The notes below the pieces were generated by a model, which saw only the letters and a list, made by a program, of their open reading frames with translations, searched no databases and was not told where the DNA came from. The translations under genes and the position numbers were made by a program. A stretch of DNA of 58,368 bases from Thermodesulfatator sp. (lineage in GTDB: Bacteria; Desulfobacterota; Thermodesulfobacteria; Thermodesulfobacteriales; Thermodesulfobacteriaceae): the NCBI GenBank assembly GCA_027064165.1, contig JAMOQE010000021.1, forward strand, positions 1 through 58,368. Reading direction: 5' to 3'. Shown piece after piece: positions 38,548 through 48,200 of this stretch. Position 1 is the first letter of the stretch. Each line of letters begins with the position of its first letter.

Positions 38548-39757
38548 TGGTTTTGGAAGGATTGGTAAACTTACACTCTGGCATCACATTGCCAGAAAGT
38601 ACTTTAAAGAAATAGTGATAAACATTGGAAGGAAAGTGGGTAAATCCTTTGAAGATCTTGCTTCTTATATAGAAAAGGATAGTACCTATGGGTGGCTCCC
38701 TGTCTATCTTTATGGTTATAAAGGAAAAAGGGTGATAGAGGAGCTTGACGAAAAAAATAAAACGATGGTTATTGATGGAATAAAGGTGAAGTTTTTGATG
38801 GAGAGCAGGAATCCCAAAGAGATCAAATGGAAAGAGGAGGGAGTAAGGCTTGTAGTGGATGCCTCAGGGAAATTTAGAGATCCTCAGGCAGATCCTGATA
38901 GTCCAAAGGGTTCGGTAAGAGGGCATTTAATTGGCGGGGCTGAAAAAGTAATTGTTTCAGCTCCTTTTAAGTTGAAAGACAAGGAGAAGGGATTTCCAGA
39001 AGATGCGGTGACGGTAGTATATGGTATTAATGAAGAGGCCTATAATCCAGGGAAACATCACATAATTTCTGCTGCCTCCTGTACCACAACCTGTCTTTCC
39101 TATATGGTGAAGCCCCTTCTGGATTATTTCGGGGCAGAAAGGATTCTTTCTGCTTCTATGGTTACAGTACATGCTGTAACAAGTTCTCAGGTAGTGCTTG
39201 ATAGGCTTCCCAAAGAAGATGCCAAAGATTTGAGGAGGACAAGGAGTATATTTAACAACATTATTCTTACCACCACTGGTGCAGCAGAAGCCCTTGCTCT
39301 TGTCATTCCAGAGATGAAGAAGATTGGTTTTATGGCTGAAAGTGTAAGAGTCCCCCTTACTACTGGAAGTCTTATTATTCTTACAGTTAACATTCAGGAC
39401 GAAAGCGTAGAAAATCACATAAATAGAGAGCTTATTAATAAGATTTATGAAGAAGCAGCAGCTGGAAGATATAAAGATTACTTGATTTTTACCATGGAAC
39501 AAAATGTGTCTTCAGACATAATTGGCTATCCCAGGGCAGCAGCTATTATAGAGGGTAGAGAAACTCATACCAGAACTGCCCTGGCAAAGGTTAATGTATG
39601 CAAAGCAATTGAAGAGGCTGGTGGAAAAAGCTTTTGCACCCATGTAGAAATTCCTATCACTCAGGTGGTGGTATACGGCTGGTATGATAATGAATTTGGT
39701 TCCTATACCAATATGTTAGGAGATTTAACTGTTTACATAGCAGAAAAAATGATTTAA
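38531..39757 (+). CDS. Divergent GAPDH-family dehydrogenase (long form)
   Basis: A 408-residue paralogue of the first gap product, about 75 residues longer. It keeps GINGFGRIGK, catalytic AASCTTTC (Cys184), TVHAVTSSQ and WYDNEFGSY, so the thiohemiacetal chemistry is probably intact. At the end of the second beta strand it reads VINIGRKVG where the NAD enzyme has AINDL, so the ribose-binding Asp is absent, and there are insertions after residue 40 and near residue 130. NADP use or another aldehyde-phosphate substrate is inferred. ATG 38531 lies inside the dikinase gene end with a strong AAAGGAGG site. Confidence 0.85.
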   Translation: MKLGINGFGRIGKLTLWHHIARKYFKEIVINIGRKVGKSFEDLASYIEKDSTYGWLPVYLYGYKGKRVIEELDEKNKTMVIDGIKVKFLMESRNPKEIKWKEEGVRLVVDASGKFRDPQADPDSPKGSVRGHLIGGAEKVIVSAPFKLKDKEKGFPEDAVTVVYGINEEAYNPGKHHIISAASCTTTCLSYMVKPLLDYFGAERILSASMVTVHAVTSSQVVLDRLPKEDAKDLRRTRSIFNNIILTTTGAAEALALVIPEMKKIGFMAESVRVPLTTGSLIILTVNIQDESVENHINRELINKIYEEAAAGRYKDYLIFTMEQNVSSDIIGYPRAAAIIEGRETHTRTALAKVNVCKAIEEAGGKSFCTHVEIPITQVVVYGWYDNEFGSYTNMLGDLTVYIAEKMI

Positions 39758-39770
39758 TATAAGGAACGCC

Positions 39771-40184
39771 ATGATAAGAAGGAAAGGAAGAGAAATAGCC
39801 CTGCAGCTTCTTTATCAAAAAGAAGTGAACAAGACCTCTCTTGAGGAAGTTATAAAAGATTATGAAAAATATTTTGGTATTCCCAATAAAGCAGCTTTTG
39901 AATTTGCCGTAGAACTGGTAAAAGGAGTGCTTTCTCATTTAGAAGACATTGATGAAATTATCAAAAAATATACTCCTTCATGGCCTCTTGAGAGGCAAAA
40001 TCTTACAGATAGAAATATTCTAAGACTTGCCATTTATGAGATGTTTTACAGGCCTGACATTCCAGAAGTTGTTTCCATAAACGAGGCCATAGAGCTTGCC
40101 AAGCTTTATGGTACAGACGATTCTCCGGCATTTGTAAACGGGGTGCTTGATAGTATTTATAAAAAGGAGCTTAAGAAAAAGTGA
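39771..40184 (+). CDS. nusB: Transcription antitermination factor NusB
   Basis: A 137-residue all-helical RNA-binding protein, partner of NusE in rRNA antitermination. It begins MIRRKGREIALQLLYQKEVN, and has PEVVSINEAIELAKLYGTDDSPAFVNGVLD at the C terminus, a NusB signature. AAGGA precedes ATG 39771, 14 bases after the GAPDH-like gene. Its end overlaps cmk (GTGA). Confidence 0.95.
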   Translation: MIRRKGREIALQLLYQKEVNKTSLEEVIKDYEKYFGIPNKAAFEFAVELVKGVLSHLEDIDEIIKKYTPSWPLERQNLTDRNILRLAIYEMFYRPDIPEVVSINEAIELAKLYGTDDSPAFVNGVLDSIYKKELKKK

Positions 40185-40846
40185 TTGTAACCATAGATGG
40201 TCCGGCTTCTTCAGGTAAGACAACTGTGGCCAAGCTCCTGGCAAAGGAGCTTGGCTTTCTTGTACTTGAGTCTGGAAAGTTTTACAGACTATTTACATAT
40301 CTTCTTTTAAAAAGTGAAAAGGAGTGGAGGGCGCTTCTTACAGATGAAGAAAGACTTAAGGCCTTCTGGAAAAGAATTTTACCTGAACTTAAAATAAAGG
40401 TTAAAAAAGAGGGAACAGCTGTTTATTTTAGAGGAGAGCTTCTTGAGAAAGAACTCAGATTGCCAGAGGTAGAAGAGGCAGTTTCTATTGTAGCAAAAGT
40501 GGAGGCTGTAAGGAAGCTTGTGAATAGCCTCTTGAGAGAACTTAGTAAGGATAAAAAGCTTGTAGCAGAAGGAAGGGACATGGGAAGTGTTGTTTTTCCA
40601 GAAGCCACGCTTAAAATTTTTCTTACTGCAGATGAAAAGGTAAGAGCAGAAAGAAGGGCAAAAGATGAGGGGCGGCCTTTTGAAAAAGTGGCAGAAAACA
40701 TAAAAAAGAGAGACAAGATTGACAGTACAAGGAAAACAGCTCCCCTTACAATTCCTGAAGGAGCTATTGTTATTGATACCACTTCTCTTTCTCCAGAAGA
40801 AGTCTTAAAGGTGGTGATAAAAGAATTACATAAAAGGGGTTTATGA
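40181..40846 (+). CDS. cmk: Cytidylate kinase
   Basis: Phosphorylates CMP and dCMP in pyrimidine salvage. The 221-residue protein starts IVTIDGPASSGKTTVAKLLA (P-loop) and has GRDMGSVVFPEATLKIFLTA and a lid RRAKDEGR. GTG start at 40181 overlaps nusB by 4 bases and the stop overlaps the HNH gene (ATGA), so the genes are translationally coupled. Confidence 0.95.
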   Translation: MIVTIDGPASSGKTTVAKLLAKELGFLVLESGKFYRLFTYLLLKSEKEWRALLTDEERLKAFWKRILPELKIKVKKEGTAVYFRGELLEKELRLPEVEEAVSIVAKVEAVRKLVNSLLRELSKDKKLVAEGRDMGSVVFPEATLKIFLTADEKVRAERRAKDEGRPFEKVAENIKKRDKIDSTRKTAPLTIPEGAIVIDTTSLSPEEVLKVVIKELHKRGL

Positions 40847-41148
40847 AAGGAGAATTTTATAGTCTGGAAGAATTTATAAAAAGGGAAAAGGCAAAGGCTC
40901 GCAGGCTTAGAAAAACTCGCTGGTGGAGAAAAAAGATTGAAAGGGGTATTTGTTATTATTGTGGAAGAAAAGTGCCTCCTTCAGAGCTTACCATGGATCA
41001 CAAGATCCCTCTTTCCCGTGGAGGAACTTCAGATAGATCTAACATAGTGCCTGCCTGTAAAGAGTGTAATAACAAGAAAAAATATCTTCTTCCCTGGGAA
41101 TGGGAAGAATATTTGAAAAGATTGAGGGAAGGTAGGAAAGAGGATTAA
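40843..41148 (+). CDS. Small HNH-family nuclease-fold protein
   Basis: A 101-residue basic protein. After a basic N-terminal helix (residues 10-35) it has CYYCGRKVPPSELTMDHKIPLSRGGTSDRSNIVPACKECNNKKK in parts: CxxC zinc pair, the DHKIPLSRGG His motif, N in SNIV, and CKECN. This is the HNH fold, found in restriction and homing enzymes but also in stand-alone bacterial proteins of unknown role. ATGA overlap with cmk and 3 bases before glmS place it inside a housekeeping operon. Confidence 0.88.
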   Translation: MKGEFYSLEEFIKREKAKARRLRKTRWWRKKIERGICYYCGRKVPPSELTMDHKIPLSRGGTSDRSNIVPACKECNNKKKYLLPWEWEEYLKRLREGRKED

Positions 41149-41151
41149 AGA

Positions 41152-42996
41152 ATGTGTGGCATTGTTGGATATATAGGAGAAAGAAAAGTAATTCCTGTAT
41201 TGATGGAGGGTTTGAGGAGACTGGAATACAGGGGTTATGACTCTGCAGGGGTGGTGTTTTTTAGAAAAGGAGCGCTTGAGGTTGTAAAGACGAAGGGTAG
41301 AATCCTTGATCTTGAGGAGAAGCTTTTTGAAAAGTGCTATGTGGATGCTGCAGCCCCAGGGCTTGGCCATACCAGATGGGCTACTCATGGAGAACCCTCA
41401 GATAAAAATGCCCATCCACATTTTGATTGTACAAGATCCCTTGCAGTGGTGCACAATGGAATTATAGAAAATTATTATCAGCTTAAATCAGAGCTTCTTG
41501 AGAAAGGACACTTTTTTTCTTCTGCCACGGATACCGAGGTAATAGCCCATCTTATAGAAGAGTTTTTAAAAAGAGGCTGTGCTCCTTTTGAAGCCCTTTG
41601 CAAAGCAGCAAAAAGGCTTAAAGGTTCTTATGCCCTGGCAGTAGTTTTTAAAAAAGATCCAGAGGCTCTTTTTGTGGCAAGGAATCAGAGCCCTGTAGTA
41701 ATAGGGCTTGGAGAAGGAGAAAATTTTGTTGCTTCAGACATTCCTGCACTTCTCCCTTTTACCAGAGAGGTTATTTTTCTTGAAGACGGAGAAGTGGCTA
41801 TTCTTACCAAGGAAAAAGTTTCTATTTTTAATCCGGAAGGAAAAGAAGTTATTAGAGAGCCAGTAAAAATTGAGTGGGATCTTGCCTCAGCTGAAAAAGG
41901 GGGCTATCCCCACTTTATGCTAAAAGAAATTTACGAACAACCAGAGGCTATTCAGCATACCTCCTTAGGGAGAATAAACCAACAAAATGGAGAAGTTGAT
42001 TTTTCCGCAGATGGACTTTCAGAAGATTTTTTCAAGGGAATAAAAAAACTCTTTATTGTAGCGTGTGGGACTTCTTTCCATGCAGGTCTGGTGGGGAAGT
42101 ATCTTATTGAAGAAAAAGTGGGTATTCCTGTAGAGGTTGATCTGGCTTCAGAGTTCAGATACAGAAATCCTTTGATAAATGAAAATACTCTTTTTATAGC
42201 CATTTCTCAGTCGGGGGAAACTGCAGATACCCTTGCTTCTTTGAGGGAAGCTAAAAAGAGAGGAGCAAAGGTTCTTTCCATTTGCAATGTAGTGGGGAGT
42301 ACTATAGCAAGGGAAAGTGATGTGGTCCTTTACACTCAGGCCGGGCCTGAGATAAGTGTTGCTTCTACCAAGGCCTTTACCACCCAGGTATGTATGCTGC
42401 TTCTTTTGAGCTTTTACATGCAAAAGAGGGTTGCAAAAAGAGAGCCTGATAAAAACGAGCTTGAAGCCTTACTTTCACTCCCAGGAATATTAAAGAAAGA
42501 AATGTCTCTCTGGCATGAAAAAATAAAAGAGATTTCAAAAAAGTGGTATTTTGCGGAGGACTTTCTTTATTTAGGGCGTAACATTCTTTTTCCCATAGCC
42601 CTTGAAGGTGCTTTAAAAATAAAAGAAATTGCCTATACTCATGCGGAGGGTTATGCAGCAGGGGAGATGAAACACGGTCCCATAGCCCTTATTGAAGAAA
42701 AAGTGCCTACAGTAGTTCTGGCAGCCAAAGAGACGGGGATAATTTATGAAAAGACCCTTTCTAATGCAGAGGAAGTTGCTTCAAGAAGAGGGCCGCTTAT
42801 TGCTGTGGTAAGTAAAGGTGCTGAAGAATTTTATAAACTTACTCAGGATGTAATAGAGGTGCCCTTGACTGTAAAAGTACTTTTACCTATATTATATGTG
42901 ATTCCATTGCAGCTTTTTGCTTACGAAATTGCCGCATTAAGAGGATGTGATATTGATAAGCCCAGAAATCTTGCTAAAAGTGTTACTGTAGAATAA
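41152..42996 (+). CDS. glmS: Glucosamine-fructose-6-phosphate aminotransferase
   Basis: Makes glucosamine-6-phosphate for peptidoglycan and lipopolysaccharide. The 614-residue protein starts MCGIVGYIG with the N-terminal Cys nucleophile of the glutaminase domain, has [20 protein letters not shown] and HNGIIENY, then two SIS domains ([19 protein letters not shown]) and ends [18 protein letters not shown] site precedes the ATG. No glmS ribozyme space exists upstream because the HNH gene ends 3 bases before. Confidence 0.98.
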   Translation: MCGIVGYIGERKVIPVLMEGLRRLEYRGYDSAGVVFFRKGALEVVKTKGRILDLEEKLFEKCYVDAAAPGLGHTRWATHGEPSDKNAHPHFDCTRSLAVVHNGIIENYYQLKSELLEKGHFFSSATDTEVIAHLIEEFLKRGCAPFEALCKAAKRLKGSYALAVVFKKDPEALFVARNQSPVVIGLGEGENFVASDIPALLPFTREVIFLEDGEVAILTKEKVSIFNPEGKEVIREPVKIEWDLASAEKGGYPHFMLKEIYEQPEAIQHTSLGRINQQNGEVDFSADGLSEDFFKGIKKLFIVACGTSFHAGLVGKYLIEEKVGIPVEVDLASEFRYRNPLINENTLFIAISQSGETADTLASLREAKKRGAKVLSICNVVGSTIARESDVVLYTQAGPEISVASTKAFTTQVCMLLLLSFYMQKRVAKREPDKNELEALLSLPGILKKEMSLWHEKIKEISKKWYFAEDFLYLGRNILFPIALEGALKIKEIAYTHAEGYAAGEMKHGPIALIEEKVPTVVLAAKETGIIYEKTLSNAEEVASRRGPLIAVVSKGAEEFYKLTQDVIEVPLTVKVLLPILYVIPLQLFAYEIAALRGCDIDKPRNLAKSVTVE

Positions 42997-43013
42997 AAAA
43001 AGGAGGTAGGTTT

Positions 43014-43217
43014 ATGGAGTGTAAGAGAGAAGAAAATTTAAAGCATTGTAATTGCACTTATGAACCCTGTCCCAGAAAAGGAATTTGTTGTGAGTGTCTT
43101 AGGTATCATCTTAAGATGAGGCAACTTCCTGCCTGTTGTTTCCCACCAGAATACGAAAAGACTTATGATAGAAGCTTTGAATTTTTTGCAAAACTTGTTC
43201 AGGAGGGGAAGATCTAA
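43014..43217 (+). CDS. Cysteine-rich small protein, DUF6485-like
   Basis: A 67-residue cytosolic protein with eight Cys: CK..., [17 protein letters not shown] and LPACCF. The spacing suggests one or two metal sites. It resembles a family annotated as DUF6485, typical of anaerobes, with no known function. AAAGGAGG precedes the ATG at 43014; rsfS follows without a gap. Confidence 0.85.
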   Translation: MECKREENLKHCNCTYEPCPRKGICCECLRYHLKMRQLPACCFPPEYEKTYDRSFEFFAKLVQEGKI

Positions 43218-43580
43218 GTGAAATCAGATATCCTGAAAGATGAAATAGTAAACCTTCTTGAATCCAAGAAAGCAGAAGATATAGTGGTTATTGATTTACG
43301 GGGAAAGGTAGATTTTGCAGATTTTTTTGTAATTTGTAGCACGCATTCTACACGGCATGCTCAGGGACTGGCAGACTTTTTGCTTCTTGAGCTTGAAAAG
43401 CTTGGGATAAAACCTATAGGAATAGAGGGTCTGGAACTGGGGCAATGGATAGTGCTTGATTATAATTCTGTGGTGGTGCACATTTTCTACGAGCCAGTGA
43501 GAGAAATTTATGCCCTGGAGGAACTATGGCTTGATGAGCCGCCTACCAGGAAGGAAAAAGCATCTCCTCAACCTTCCTGA
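43218..43580 (+). CDS. rsfS: Ribosomal silencing factor RsfS
   Basis: Binds ribosomal protein uL14 and prevents subunit joining when nutrients are scarce. The 120-residue protein has AEDIVVIDLRGKVDFADFFVICSTHSTRHAQGLAD and WIVLDYNSVVVHIFYEPVREIYALEELW, the RsfS core in parts. GTG start at 43218 directly follows the DUF6485 stop. The last 38 bases overlap the 3' end of hflX on the opposite strand. Confidence 0.95.
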   Translation: MKSDILKDEIVNLLESKKAEDIVVIDLRGKVDFADFFVICSTHSTRHAQGLADFLLLELEKLGIKPIGIEGLELGQWIVLDYNSVVVHIFYEPVREIYALEELWLDEPPTRKEKASPQPS

Positions 43581-45228
43581 GGAGTTTGTCTAAATTTTTG
43601 CCCGTTCTGGCAGAGATAGCCACTCCTTTGTATCTATTTTCCAGAAGTGCTGGGGGGAGCTCCTCTTCTATTTTATCTATTTTATTTAATACCACGAGCC
43701 TTGGCACATGGAGGAGGTCCATTTCTTCAAGCAGGGCCTCTACAGTGATGAGGTGGGTTTCAATATCCGGATGAGAGGCATCTACAATGTGTAAAAAAAG
43801 ATCAGCAGTATAAAGTTCTTCTAAGGTGGCTTTGAAGGCTTTTTTCAATTCTTCAGGGAGGTCTCTTATAAAACCTACTGTATCCGTAAAAAGTGCAATG
43901 TTGCCTCCTGGAAGTTTTACTGCTTTGGTGACAGGATCAAGGGTGGCAAAGAGTTTGTCCTCCGCAAGATATTCTGTTCTGGAAAGGACATTTAGAAGGG
44001 TTGTCTTTCCGGCATTGGTATAGCCAATAAGCACTACTACTTTGAAGTTAAGTTTTTTTCTTTTCTTTCTTCTAAGCTCTCTTTGCATGGAAATTTCTTT
44101 CAATTTTCTTTCAAGCCTTGCAATTTTGTCTTTTATACGGCGCCTATCAATTTCAAGCTTTGTTTCTCCAGGTCCCCTTGCTCCTATACCACCTGTAAGC
44201 CTGGAAAAGGCATCATCTTTTGCCCTTAGCCTTGGAAGAGCATACTTTAACTGAGCAATCTCCACCTGAATTTTTCCTTCCTTGGAAGTTGCCCTCTGGG
44301 CAAAAATATCAAGAATTAACTGGGTCCTGTCTATTACCCTCAAATCTGTAATTTCTGTGAGGGATCTTACCTGGGAGGGGCTGAGTTCTCTATCAAAAAT
44401 AAGTAGATTGGCCCCTGTTCTCATGGCTTCTATCATGACTTCAAGCAGCTTTCCCTTACCAATAACATATTTAGGATCAGGTGAATGTCTCTGTTGTACA
44501 ATTTCTCCTACTATAGTAACTCCTGCAGTATGTGCAAGTTCTTTAAGTTCAGCCAATCTCTCTTCAGTATCCCGATCTCCTGGATTTTTTAGTAAAATAA
44601 GTAAAGCCCTGTCTTCAGAATCCCTTACAGATTTAGCTGGTTTTATTCTTTCAAGTTCTGCTTCTATGGTTTTTATAAGTTCAAGGAAGTTTTCTTTAAT
44701 ATCCCATACATATTTTGGGGGATAAAAGTAAAAAAAACGCTCTTCAAATGAAAGCCCTTTTTCTCTCATTTCAGGGAAAGGGAGAATATGTACCAGGTGG
44801 AGTCTCCCGGGTTCTCCTTCTTTGTTTACTTCAAGGGAGCCAAGAAGATCCAATCTCAGAAAGGCAAGGTCCAATAAATCGTCTTTGTTAAATCCCGTGC
44901 CAGGTTTCCTTGATTTACTGAATTCTTTTACAAAATGCGTGTGAATAAGCCTTAAGCCCTTTAGCCTGGCTATGTAATCTCTATATCCTCTGAGTTCAGG
45001 AATTTCTATTTGATGATGGGTACCTACAATGACATGAGTAATTTCTCCTTTTCTGTTAATCAGGATACCAATCTGTCTATTTATTTCTGCAGAAAGTTTG
45101 GCAATTTCCCTTGCCAGCTCTGGTGTAATAATAGAAGCCGGAGGGATTCTTCTATAATAAAGCCTTTCCAGTTTTTTTAAAATTCCTGGTTTAAGCCCTG
45201 TAGTATTTCCAAAAATACTGTATCCCAT
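43543..45228 (-). CDS. hflX: GTPase HflX with long N-terminal domain
   Basis: Ribosome-associated GTPase that splits stalled or heat-damaged ribosomes. The 561-residue protein is about 135 longer than E. coli HflX: residues 1-180 form an extra domain (ILINRKGEITHVIVGTH, LRLIHTHF), followed by the HflX domain (HSPDPKYVIGKGKLLEV, RATSKEGKIQVEIAQLKY, GPGETKLEIDRRRI) and the G domain with G1 GYTNAGKTTLLN near 406, DTVGFIRDLP and NKID. The start was set at ATG 45228, just after the RND pump stop; longer reading invades that gene. No ribosome site was seen. Confidence 0.92.
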   Translation of the reverse strand: MGYSIFGNTTGLKPGILKKLERLYYRRIPPASIITPELAREIAKLSAEINRQIGILINRKGEITHVIVGTHHQIEIPELRGYRDYIARLKGLRLIHTHFVKEFSKSRKPGTGFNKDDLLDLAFLRLDLLGSLEVNKEGEPGRLHLVHILPFPEMREKGLSFEERFFYFYPPKYVWDIKENFLELIKTIEAELERIKPAKSVRDSEDRALLILLKNPGDRDTEERLAELKELAHTAGVTIVGEIVQQRHSPDPKYVIGKGKLLEVMIEAMRTGANLLIFDRELSPSQVRSLTEITDLRVIDRTQLILDIFAQRATSKEGKIQVEIAQLKYALPRLRAKDDAFSRLTGGIGARGPGETKLEIDRRRIKDKIARLERKLKEISMQRELRRKKRKKLNFKVVVLIGYTNAGKTTLLNVLSRTEYLAEDKLFATLDPVTKAVKLPGGNIALFTDTVGFIRDLPEELKKAFKATLEELYTADLFLHIVDASHPDIETHLITVEALLEEMDLLHVPRLVVLNKIDKIEEELPPALLENRYKGVAISARTGKNLDKLLRKVEEMLFPSW

Positions 45229-45235
45229 AGGTAAG

Positions 45236-48200
45236 TTATAGTTTAATAGATTTTTTGAAATCCTCCAGTATAAGATAAGCTGCTGGAACAAAAAGTAAAG
45301 TAATAAAAGTAGCAAATAGTACGCCAAATCCCAGGCTAATAGCCATGGGTATGAGAAATTGAGCCTGGACACTTTTTTCAGATATCATAGGGACGAGACT
45401 TATAAAAGTGGTAAGAGTTGTAAGAATAACGGGTCTAAATCTTATGAGCACTGCTTTTACTACAGCTTCATAAATAGTTTTTCCTTTCTTTTTAAGGTTT
45501 TCTATAGCATCCACCAGGATCAGGGCATCGTTTACCACCACTCCTGCAAGGCCTACTATACCAAAAAAGCTTAAAATACAGATAGGTTTCCCCAGGAGTA
45601 CATGCCCCCAGAAAGCACCTATAATGCCAAAAGGAATAGCAGCCATTATGATAAATGGTTTAACAAAAGATTTAAGAGGAACGGCAAGAAGGACATAGAT
45701 AAGAAACATAGCAAATATAAATGCATCCATTACATCTTTAAAAGCCTTTCTGTGCTCTTTTCCTGCTCCTTCCATGCTGTAGTTAAGCTCAGGATACTTT
45801 GCTTTGAGTTGAGGAAGAATTTTGTGAAAAAGAATTCTTCTTATTTCCTTTGCACTCGTTATTTTTTCATCTACATCGGCGCTTATCGTGATCACCCTTT
45901 TAAGATCTGCCCTGTGGAGTGAAAGGTAACTTTTAGTAAACCTGAGTTCAGCTACATCCTTTAAAGGCACCATTTTTCCTGAGGGTGTCATGATTTTCAT
46001 TTCATAAATTGTGGAAAGCTTTTCCCTTTCATTTTGAGGTAACCTTACCATTACCCTTACTTCGTCTCTGCCTTTTTGAAAACTGAGGGCTTCAGCTCCA
46101 TAAAATCCGGCCCGCACCTCTTCTGCAACGCTTCTCAGGTTCAATCCCAATTTATATGCAAGTGGCTTCAGTTTTATTTGAATTTCCCTTTTGCCCGGCA
46201 GGAAGTTGTCACTTATATCATAAACCCCGGGAAACTTTTTTAGCGTATGCTCAAGCTCTTTGACAATCTTTAAAAGGGTTTTCTGATTTTCCATATAAAG
46301 ATTTACTTCCACATCCTTTCCAAAATTGAAGAGTACACTTTGAAAAGTTATGGACTCGGCTTCAGGGATTTCCCCCACCTTTTTTCTCCATTTTTTTGCC
46401 AGTTCCACAGCACTAATTCCTTCTCGTTTCTCAGGGGGAGTAAGTTTTATGGTGATCTGTGCCAGATTGGAGCTAATGTCTTTTGCTCCTGCCCTTGGGC
46501 CGTGAGTAATCATTTGAACTCCCAGCATGGTAAGGGTGTATCTCATGGCCTGTGGAGACACAACCTCTCTTCCAGCTTCTTCAATTCTTCTGGCTACCTG
46601 CAGAGTTTTTTCTGGAGGCGTTCCTGCTGGCATGGTGAGGTAACAATCTATTTGGTCTGCCTCAACCCTTGGAAAAAATAATGTTTTGACCCTGCCTCCC
46701 AAAATAAGGGCTAAAGAAAACATCAATACGGCCAGAAAGAGGCTTATGGTAATGTACCTGAATTCAAGAGAACAGAGAAGAAGTTTTTTAAAGGGGCCTT
46801 CTACAAATGCCTTCAGTTTTTGGTTGATTAAATCAAGGCGTCTTTTTTTATTCAAATCAAACTTTGTTTCAGCAAGGTGACAGGGAAGTATAAAAAGTGC
46901 TTCAAGTAAAGAACCAAGGAGCACCAGAATCACCACTATAGGAATGTGCCTTATAACTTTTCCTACCACGCCAGTTCCCAGAAGCAGAGGATAAAAGGCA
47001 GCCATGGTGGTCAAGACAGAAAAAATAACAGGCTGATAAACTTCCAGAGTTCCTTTAATGGAAGCAGGGACAGGTGGATCCCCCAGTTCCCTTCTTCTAA
47101 AAATGTTTTCTCCTATAACTATGGCATCATCTACCACTATTCCAAGTACTAAAATAAAGCCAAACAGGGAAATCATATTTATAGAAACATTAAAGTGAGG
47201 AAGTATCCAGAGGGCAAAACAAAAAGCAACAGGAATTCCCATGGTTACCCAGAAAGCCAGTTTGAAGTGAAGAAATAGCCCCAGAGTAATGACCACAAAT
47301 ATCATACCTATGGCCAGGTTCTTTAAAAGAAGATCAAGACGGCTTTTTAAAATTGAAGTAGTATCAAAGTAAATTGCTGTTTTAACTCCTGCAGGCAGAC
47401 TTTTTTTAAATTTTTTTAAAAAGTTGCGTACTTCTTTTGAAATTTTCAGGTCGTTTTGATTCCCCACTCTAAATACCTGCACAATGATGGTTCTTTGCCC
47501 CTGAAAATAGGCAGCAAGGGTAATATCATCTCTGAAGCCATCTTCTACTCTGGCGATTTTTCCCAGAGTAATGGTTCTTCCATCAGGCCCTGTGAGCACA
47601 GGTAATTTTGCATAATCTTTTGCTTGAGTCAATTTCCCTTTACTTCTTAACAGAACTTCCTCATGAGGGGTTGTGATCTTTCCTGCTGCCAGGTCAAAGC
47701 TTTCCTGAGATATTATGTGGGCAAGTTTCGTTAAAGTTAAATGATATCTTTCAAGCCTTCTTTTGGGCACTTCTATGTGTATTTCTTCAGGCCTTACCGC
47801 ATAAAGTCTTACTTCTGTAATATCCGGGAGCTCTTCAAGTTCGTCTTTTAATCTTTCTCCCACTTTTTTAAGTGTTTTTTCCGGTGCAGAACCATAAACA
47901 GCTATACTAACCACCGGGTATCGTCTTATTACTTTTTCTACAACCGGTCTTTCTGCCTCTTCTGGCAGATTTGTTATTCTATCCACTGCGCTCTTTACAT
48001 CCTGCAGGAGTTCATTTGTGTTCCACCCTCTTATTACTTCTATAAGAATAGTGCCAGAGCCTTCTTTAGAAGTGGAGGTTATTCTTTCTATACCTGCAAG
48101 TCCGGCTACTTTCTCTTCAATGGGTTTTACAACCCCTTCTTCCACCTCCTGAGGAGAGGCACCGGGATAGGAAACGCTTATTCTAATCAAATCAGGCTCA

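Noticed and set aside
33388-39757. Second gap gene as a recent duplication
   Set aside because: The two products differ in length and in key segments, so they are old paralogues, not a tandem duplication.
41100-41152. glmS ribozyme
   Set aside because: Only 3 bases separate the HNH gene from glmS, and no ribozyme-like fold is present in the coding end.
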